64,000 nt of DNA from Bradyrhizobium cenepequi. Lineage in GTDB: Bacteria; Pseudomonadota; Alphaproteobacteria; Rhizobiales; Xanthobacteraceae. Positions within the stretch are counted from its first letter, which is position 1; the number at the start of each line of letters is the position of its first letter. Shown piece after piece: positions 60,166 to 64,000 of this stretch. Made by a program: the position numbers and the translations under genes. The notes under the pieces were generated by a model. It did not search any database. It was not told the DNA's origin and saw only the letters and a list, made by a program, of their open reading frames with translations. Location: the NCBI RefSeq assembly GCF_020329485.1, contig NZ_JAGKJI010000027.1, forward strand, positions 26,105-90,104, given 5' to 3'.

Positions 60166-61290
60166 ATGCCCGGCATCCGTTCGGCACACTATTTCGCAGC
60201 CGCCTGCGCCGCGTGGCTCGTGCTCGCGCTGACCGCTTGGCCCGCCGGCGCGACATCGCGGATCAAGGACCTCGCCAATATCGAGGGCGTGCGGCAGAAC
60301 CAGTTGATCGGCTACGGCCTCGTGGTCGGACTCAACGGCACCGGCGATACGCTCAACAACATCCCCTTCACCAAGCAATCGCTGCAGGCGATGCTGGAAC
60401 GCATGGGCGTCAACATCCGCGGCGCCACCATCCGCACCGGCAACGTCGCCGCCGTGATGGTCACCGGCAATCTGCCACCCTTCGGCACCCAGGGCACGCG
60501 GATGGACGTCACCGTCTCCGCGCTCGGCGACGCCAAGGACCTCCGTGGCGGCACTCTGCTTGTCACCCCCCTGCTCGGCGCCGACGGCAATGTCTATGCG
60601 GTGGCGCAGGGTTCGCTCGCGATCTCCGGGTTCCAGGCCGAAGGCGAAGCCGCCAAGATCGTGCGCGGCGTGCCGACCGTGGGCCGCATCGCCAACGGCG
60701 CGATCATCGAGCGCGAGATCGAGTTCACGCTCAACCGCCTGCCCAATGTCCGGCTGGCGCTGCGCAACGCCGACTTCACCACCGCCAAGCGCATTGCGGC
60801 GGCGGTGAACGATTTCCTCGGGGTGAAGACTGCCGAGCCGATCGATCCCTCGACCGTCCAGCTCAACATCCCGGCAGAGTTCAAGGGCAACGTCGTCGCC
60901 TTCCTGACCGAGATCGAGCAGTTGCAGGTCGAACCGGATCTCGCCGCGAAGATCGTGATCGACGAGCGCTCCGGCATCATCGTGATGGGCCGCGACGTTC
61001 GCGTCGCCACCGTGGCGGTCGCGCAGGGCAATCTCACGGTGTCGATCTCCGAGACCCCGCAAGTGAGCCAGCCCAATCCGCTGTCGCGGGGACGGACGGT
61101 GGTGACGCCGCGATCGAGCGTGCAGGTCACCGAAGACGGCAAGAAATTCGCGGTGGTGAAGGACGGCATCTCACTGCAGCAACTCGTCGATGGACTGAAC
61201 GGGCTCGGGATCGGCCCGCGCGACCTGATCAGCATCCTGCAGGCGATCAAGGCCGCCGGCGCGATCCAGGCCGACATCGAGGTGATGTGA
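60166..61290 (+). CDS. flgI: Flagellar P-ring protein FlgI
   Basis: A 374-residue periplasmic protein: signal peptide (AAACAAWLVLALTAWPAGA), SRIKDLANIEGVRQNQLIGYGLVVGLNGTGD, NIPFTKQSLQAMLERMG and C-terminal TSLQQLVDGLNGLGIGPRDLISILQAIKAAGA-type block. It forms the peptidoglycan ring of the basal body. It overlaps the next start by one nucleotide. Confidence 0.97.
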   Translation: MPGIRSAHYFAAACAAWLVLALTAWPAGATSRIKDLANIEGVRQNQLIGYGLVVGLNGTGDTLNNIPFTKQSLQAMLERMGVNIRGATIRTGNVAAVMVTGNLPPFGTQGTRMDVTVSALGDAKDLRGGTLLVTPLLGADGNVYAVAQGSLAISGFQAEGEAAKIVRGVPTVGRIANGAIIEREIEFTLNRLPNVRLALRNADFTTAKRIAAAVNDFLGVKTAEPIDPSTVQLNIPAEFKGNVVAFLTEIEQLQVEPDLAAKIVIDERSGIIVMGRDVRVATVAVAQGNLTVSISETPQVSQPNPLSRGRTVVTPRSSVQVTEDGKKFAVVKDGISLQQLVDGLNGLGIGPRDLISILQAIKAAGAIQADIEVM

Positions 61291-61640
61291 TGCAGAGCGG
61301 ATTTGTCGACGCCGTCACCAATCCCTATCGGGCGCCGCGCGGCAACGGCCGCAACGATCCGCAACTCGCGGAAGCGCTGACGAAGGTCTCGCCGGAAATG
61401 CAGGCGAAGGCCCGCGCGAAGGCGCAGGATTTCGAGGCGCTGTTCCTCAATTCGATGTTTTCGCAGATGACCAGCGGCATCAAGGGCGAAGGTCCGTTTG
61501 GCGATACGCCCGGCACCGGCGTGTGGCGTTCGATGCTGACGGAAGAATATTCGAAATCGTTCGCGAAATCCGGCGGCGTCGGCATTTCCAACGAAGTGTT
61601 CCGCACGCTGATCCTGCAGCAGGCAGGCGGCGCCAGCTAA
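61290..61640 (+). CDS. flgJ: Rod-binding protein (FlgJ N-terminal type, no muramidase domain)
   Basis: A 116-residue protein with the FlgJ rod-binding module: KARAKAQDFEALFLNSMFSQMTSGIKGEGPFG, then MLTEEYSKSFAKSGGVGISNEVFRTLILQ. The C-terminal muramidase of enteric FlgJ is absent, as usual in alphaproteobacteria. Start ATG 61290 shares a base with the flgI stop. Confidence 0.92.
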   Translation: MQSGFVDAVTNPYRAPRGNGRNDPQLAEALTKVSPEMQAKARAKAQDFEALFLNSMFSQMTSGIKGEGPFGDTPGTGVWRSMLTEEYSKSFAKSGGVGISNEVFRTLILQQAGGAS

Positions 61641-61662
61641 GCCTTAAGGAGAACCGGACAAC

Positions 61663-62160
61663 ATGAACCAGCGTCTTCAATCGCGGCCGGCGCCGGCGCA
61701 AGCCGTCAAGCCAGCAAGCGCAACGCCTGCCGAAATCCGCAAGCTCGCGGAAGACCTGATGGACGTGATGAGCGCACTGCTCGGCATCGTCGAGCGCGAG
61801 ACCGAACTGGTGCGTGCCGGCAAGGTACGCGAAGCGATGCAATTGGAAACGCAGAAATCGGAATTGTCGCGCCGCTACATGGTTACGATCGAGAATGTGA
61901 AGGCTGCGCAGAAGCAGCTATCGCAGACGGTGCCTGATCTCTTGAACACCCTGCGCCGCCATCACGACACCTTCCGCGCCATGCTGCAGGTGAATCTGAC
62001 CGTTCTCGCCACCGCGCATGCGGTGTCGGAAGGCATCGTGCGCGGCGTCAACAGCGAGCTCCAGCGCCGCAACATGCCGAACACTTATACTGCCGCCGGC
62101 CGGCGCGCCGCACCGGGACCGCGCCACATCACGCCGCTCGCGGTCAGCCGGTCGCTCTAA
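61663..62160 (+). CDS. FlgN-like flagellar export chaperone
   Basis: A 165-residue helical protein (AEDLMDVMSALLGIVERETELVRAGKVREAMQLETQKSELSRRYM... VKAAQKQLSQTVPDLLNTLRRHHDTFRAMLQVNLTVLATAHAVSEG) with the FlgN pattern. FlgN escorts hook-filament junction proteins. AAGGAG precedes the ATG. It is 22 nt after the rod-binding gene. Confidence 0.8.
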   Translation: MNQRLQSRPAPAQAVKPASATPAEIRKLAEDLMDVMSALLGIVERETELVRAGKVREAMQLETQKSELSRRYMVTIENVKAAQKQLSQTVPDLLNTLRRHHDTFRAMLQVNLTVLATAHAVSEGIVRGVNSELQRRNMPNTYTAAGRRAAPGPRHITPLAVSRSL

Positions 62161-62311
62161 CGCTTTCACTAAAATTGTCGCGCCCCCGTAAGCGCGGCAT
62201 TCAGTGCGTTCCCTAACAACCTATTGAGAGGTGTGGCCTATAGTTGCGGTTTATGGAGGGTTGGGATTTGACTCGAAGCATTAGCTAGTGCGCAGGCACT
62301 AGGAGGCTGTG

Positions 62312-62677
62312 ATGAGTACAGATTTCAGCATCAAGCCGGTCGGGGTACCGGTCGCGGCGCCGATCACCGCTCCCGTTAGCGAGGCGGCGCAGAACGCCGT
62401 CCGAACCGATCTGCCGCCGAGCCAGAGCGTCACCGCGGCGGACGCAGGCGCGCGCGCCCGCATCAATTCCAATGTCGTCAACGCTTCCATTTCCAATCAA
62501 GTCATTATCGATCGCGACGCCGCGTCCGTCGTCTATCAGGTCGTAGACAACCGCACGAGCCAGGTGGTGAGGCAGTTTCCCGAGGAGGCCGTGCTGCGCC
62601 GCCGCGCCTATTTCCGCACGCTCGACCTGACCAAGGAAGCGCCGACGCGTCTCGGCGCCACCGACCGCAGGGCCTGA
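62312..62677 (+). CDS. FlaG-like flagellar protein
   Basis: A 121-residue protein. The first 50 residues are Ala/Pro/Val-rich. The second half (VIIDRDAASVVYQVVDNRTSQVVRQFPEEAVLRRRAYFRTLD) matches the FlaG core (pattern ...VYKVIDxxTGEVIRQIPxEEVL...). AGGAGG precedes ATG 62312. It follows the flgI unit after a 151-bp gap. Confidence 0.75.
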   Translation: MSTDFSIKPVGVPVAAPITAPVSEAAQNAVRTDLPPSQSVTAADAGARARINSNVVNASISNQVIIDRDAASVVYQVVDNRTSQVVRQFPEEAVLRRRAYFRTLDLTKEAPTRLGATDRRA

Positions 62678-62680
62678 CGT

Positions 62681-63046
62681 TCAACCCTGGCGCTGCGCGT
62701 AGGCCTGGTCGAGATAGGTCGCCCCCGTCGCGGGATCGGTGACGACATTCTTGATCAGCGCCGTGCCGATCGAGGTCAGCGTGAACTTGGCATCGCCGAC
62801 CCGAAACGACTGATCCTTGATCAGGACTTCCTGGTACTTGCTGGTGCCCTCGCTCTGATAGTGCACCTTGGCGCGGAAACCCGTGACGTTCGTGACAGAG
62901 ATCTTGAACGACTTGTTGTTGGCATATTTGCCGGTCCAGCTGCCCTCATAGAGCGCGGGATCAACAGCTACGTAAGGCGTCTTGGAGGGAATGTTCAGCC
63001 CGACGGCCTTATAGTTGGCCGCCAGGATGCTCATCATATCGGCCAT
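62681..63046 (-). CDS. Uncharacterised protein (121 aa) between flaG-like and flaF genes
   Basis: The product (MADMMSILAANYKAVGLNI... YEGSWTGKYANNKSFKISVTNVTGFRAKVHYQSEGTSKYQEVLIKDQSFRVGDAKFTLTSIGTALIKNVV) looks like a small beta-barrel with a leading helix. No family recognised. It lies 19 nt after flaF on the same strand, so it is probably co-transcribed with it, and a flagellar role is plausible by position. Confidence 0.7.
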   Translation of the reverse strand: MADMMSILAANYKAVGLNIPSKTPYVAVDPALYEGSWTGKYANNKSFKISVTNVTGFRAKVHYQSEGTSKYQEVLIKDQSFRVGDAKFTLTSIGTALIKNVVTDPATGATYLDQAYAQRQG

Positions 63047-63065
63047 CTCAGCCGCTCCACCCAGC

Positions 63066-63431
63066 TTAGCCGCGGCCGGCGAGGCCGGCGGCGAGGTTGC
63101 AGTTGATGTCGATCAGCGACTTCAGCTTCGCCGGGTCTGGATTGATCTGCATCTCGACGGTCTGCTTCATCACGAACACGCCGATATTGGTGATGTTCTG
63201 GCGCACTTCGAGCGGCTGCGGATTGTCATTAGCCTGCGCGGCGCTCATGAAGATCGACCACAAGCGGCGATTGAACAGCAGCGCGTTCTGCATCGCCTTG
63301 TCGGGCCCATTCCAGTTCACCTGGACTTCCTGAAGCTGTCGTGCAGCCTTTAACAGCGCCTGCGCTTCGATTTCACGGGGGGACGCCGTGGTGGTTGACG
63401 TACGTGCGTAGGCCTGAGCTGCATTCGACAT
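63066..63431 (-). CDS. flaF: Flagellin synthesis regulator FlaF
   Basis: A 121-residue FlaF: NAAQAYARTSTTTASPREIEAQALLKAARQLQEVQ, then NALLFNRRLWSIFMSAA and NITNIGVFVMKQTVEM. FlaF promotes flagellin translation and secretion and works against FlbT in Caulobacter. It lies downstream of the flagellin on the same strand, after a terminator, so it probably has its own promoter in 63432-63575. Confidence 0.93.
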   Translation of the reverse strand: MSNAAQAYARTSTTTASPREIEAQALLKAARQLQEVQVNWNGPDKAMQNALLFNRRLWSIFMSAAQANDNPQPLEVRQNITNIGVFVMKQTVEMQINPDPAKLKSLIDINCNLAAGLAGRG

Positions 63432-63578
63432 TCACGAACCTCGGTGGGGAGCGGTCTGCAGGACCGCGGGACCTCGAAAATTGCCCAACTTTCATACGGA
63501 CCGTGCCTTTAAATATGGTTAGCAGCGGTTACCAAATGTGTCTGTTTTCCGGCGAAAGCCCGGCCGCCGCGCCTTAAC

Positions 63579-63611
63579 CAAAAACGAAGGCGGCGGGGTT
63601 TCCCCCCGCCG
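63579..63611 (-). terminator. Intrinsic terminator of the flagellin gene
   Basis: Stem CGGCGGGG (63591-63598) with CCCCGCCG (63604-63611), loop of 5 nt. On the minus strand it is followed by a T run (complement of AAAAA at 63580-63584). Confidence 0.8.
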
Positions 63612-63644
63612 TCTTGCGCCGTTCTTGATCTGGTGAAGCTACGC

Positions 63645-64000
63645 TTAGCGAAGCAGCTGGAGCACGCTCTGCTGGCTCTGGTTGGCGAGCGCCAGTGCCG
63701 ATACCGCGATCGACTGGCGGGTCGACAGCGCCTGGCTGTTGGCCGCTTCCTCGTTGGTGTCGGCCAGCGTCAGGTTGGACGAGCCGGTCTGCAGCACGTT
63801 GATCAGGTTCTTGGAGAAGTCCTGACGGATCTGCACGATCGACAGGTTCGAACCGAAGGCCGAAGCCTGCGAGCGCAGCGTGCTCGACGCGTCGTTCAGC
63901 GCGGTGAGAACCTTCTGGGTGCTGTCGTTGTCGATGAAGTCGGTCCCGGCAGTCAATGACGCCAGACCCAGGCCAGCCGGATCGTCGGTCACGCCGTTGA
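63645..64000 (-). CDS. Flagellin (partial, C-terminal end)
   Basis: The last 118 residues of a flagellin: LTALNDASSTLRSQASAFGSNLSIVQIRQDFSKNLINVLQTGSSNLTLADTNEEAANSQALSTRQSIAVSALALANQSQQSVLQLLR, the typical coiled D0/D1 C-terminus. The reading frame continues past the window edge, so the internal GTG at 63992 is not the start. Confidence 0.95.
   Translation of the reverse strand, partial: NGVTDDPAGLGLASLTAGTDFIDNDSTQKVLTALNDASSTLRSQASAFGSNLSIVQIRQDFSKNLINVLQTGSSNLTLADTNEEAANSQALSTRQSIAVSALALANQSQQSVLQLLR

Noticed and set aside
62240..62258. TGGCC...TTGCG resembling a sigma-54 promoter before the FlaG-like gene
   Set aside because: The GG/GC spacing is 9 bp instead of 10, which normally abolishes activity.
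1..64000. CRISPR arrays, rRNA and tRNA genes, riboswitches
   Set aside because: No regularly spaced direct repeats, no tRNA cloverleaf and no rRNA or riboswitch consensus were recognised by eye; the repeats found are palindromic intergenic elements.

Overview
The window reads as chromosomal DNA of an alphaproteobacterium of the Bradyrhizobium/Nitrobacteraceae type. This rests on GC-rich coding, small-protein families I associate with Bradyrhizobium (DUF3551, DUF3606, GrlR-like), a CckA-type hybrid kinase, the regulators FliX and FlaF, and dispersed palindromic repeats. No rRNA, tRNA or CRISPR array was recognised.

Positions 1 to about 14,900 are a decaying accessory region. It holds a partial AAA ATPase, a CoA-transferase/citryl-CoA lyase pair with a divergent IclR regulator, three relics of a NitT/TauT-type ABC transporter, an aldose-epimerase-like gene, an excisionase-like gene and a frameshifted NmrA-type oxidoreductase. 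It also has a junction where an S9 peptidase and a TonB receptor have both lost their 5' halves, and it ends with a P4-type tyrosine recombinase.

Positions 15 to 30.7 kb look like core genome with small stress and metabolic genes. There is an NO-detoxification module (group III truncated haemoglobin with a divergent NsrR-like Rrf2 regulator and an intervening palindrome) and a bacterial SET-domain methyltransferase with a lysine-rich tail. A TetR-controlled group (carotenoid oxygenase plus two membrane proteins) has four near-identical 19-bp operators. Class I fumarase, GST, GFA, a Tim44-like protein and the CckA-type kinase follow.

Positions 30.8 to 64 kb are dominated by flagellar genes in several transcription units: flgB-flgC-fliE-fliQ-fliR-flhB (minus), fliO-fliP (plus), fliL-fliM-DUF6468-motE-like (minus), flgF-flgG-flgA-flgH (plus), dksA and fliX (minus), flgI-rod-binding-flgN-like (plus), a FlaG-like gene, and flaF and a flagellin (minus, running off the end). 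Two of these units are preceded by good sigma-54 (-24/-12) promoter matches. A 1265-residue periplasmic TPR protein lies among them. Unrelated genes are interspersed (MFS exporter, GH79-like glycosidase, hydratase, PhyH dioxygenase and several small orphan proteins).

Several palindromic repeats sit directly at gene 3' ends and in two cases supply the stop codon. Functions are inferred from motifs read by eye; no database search was run.
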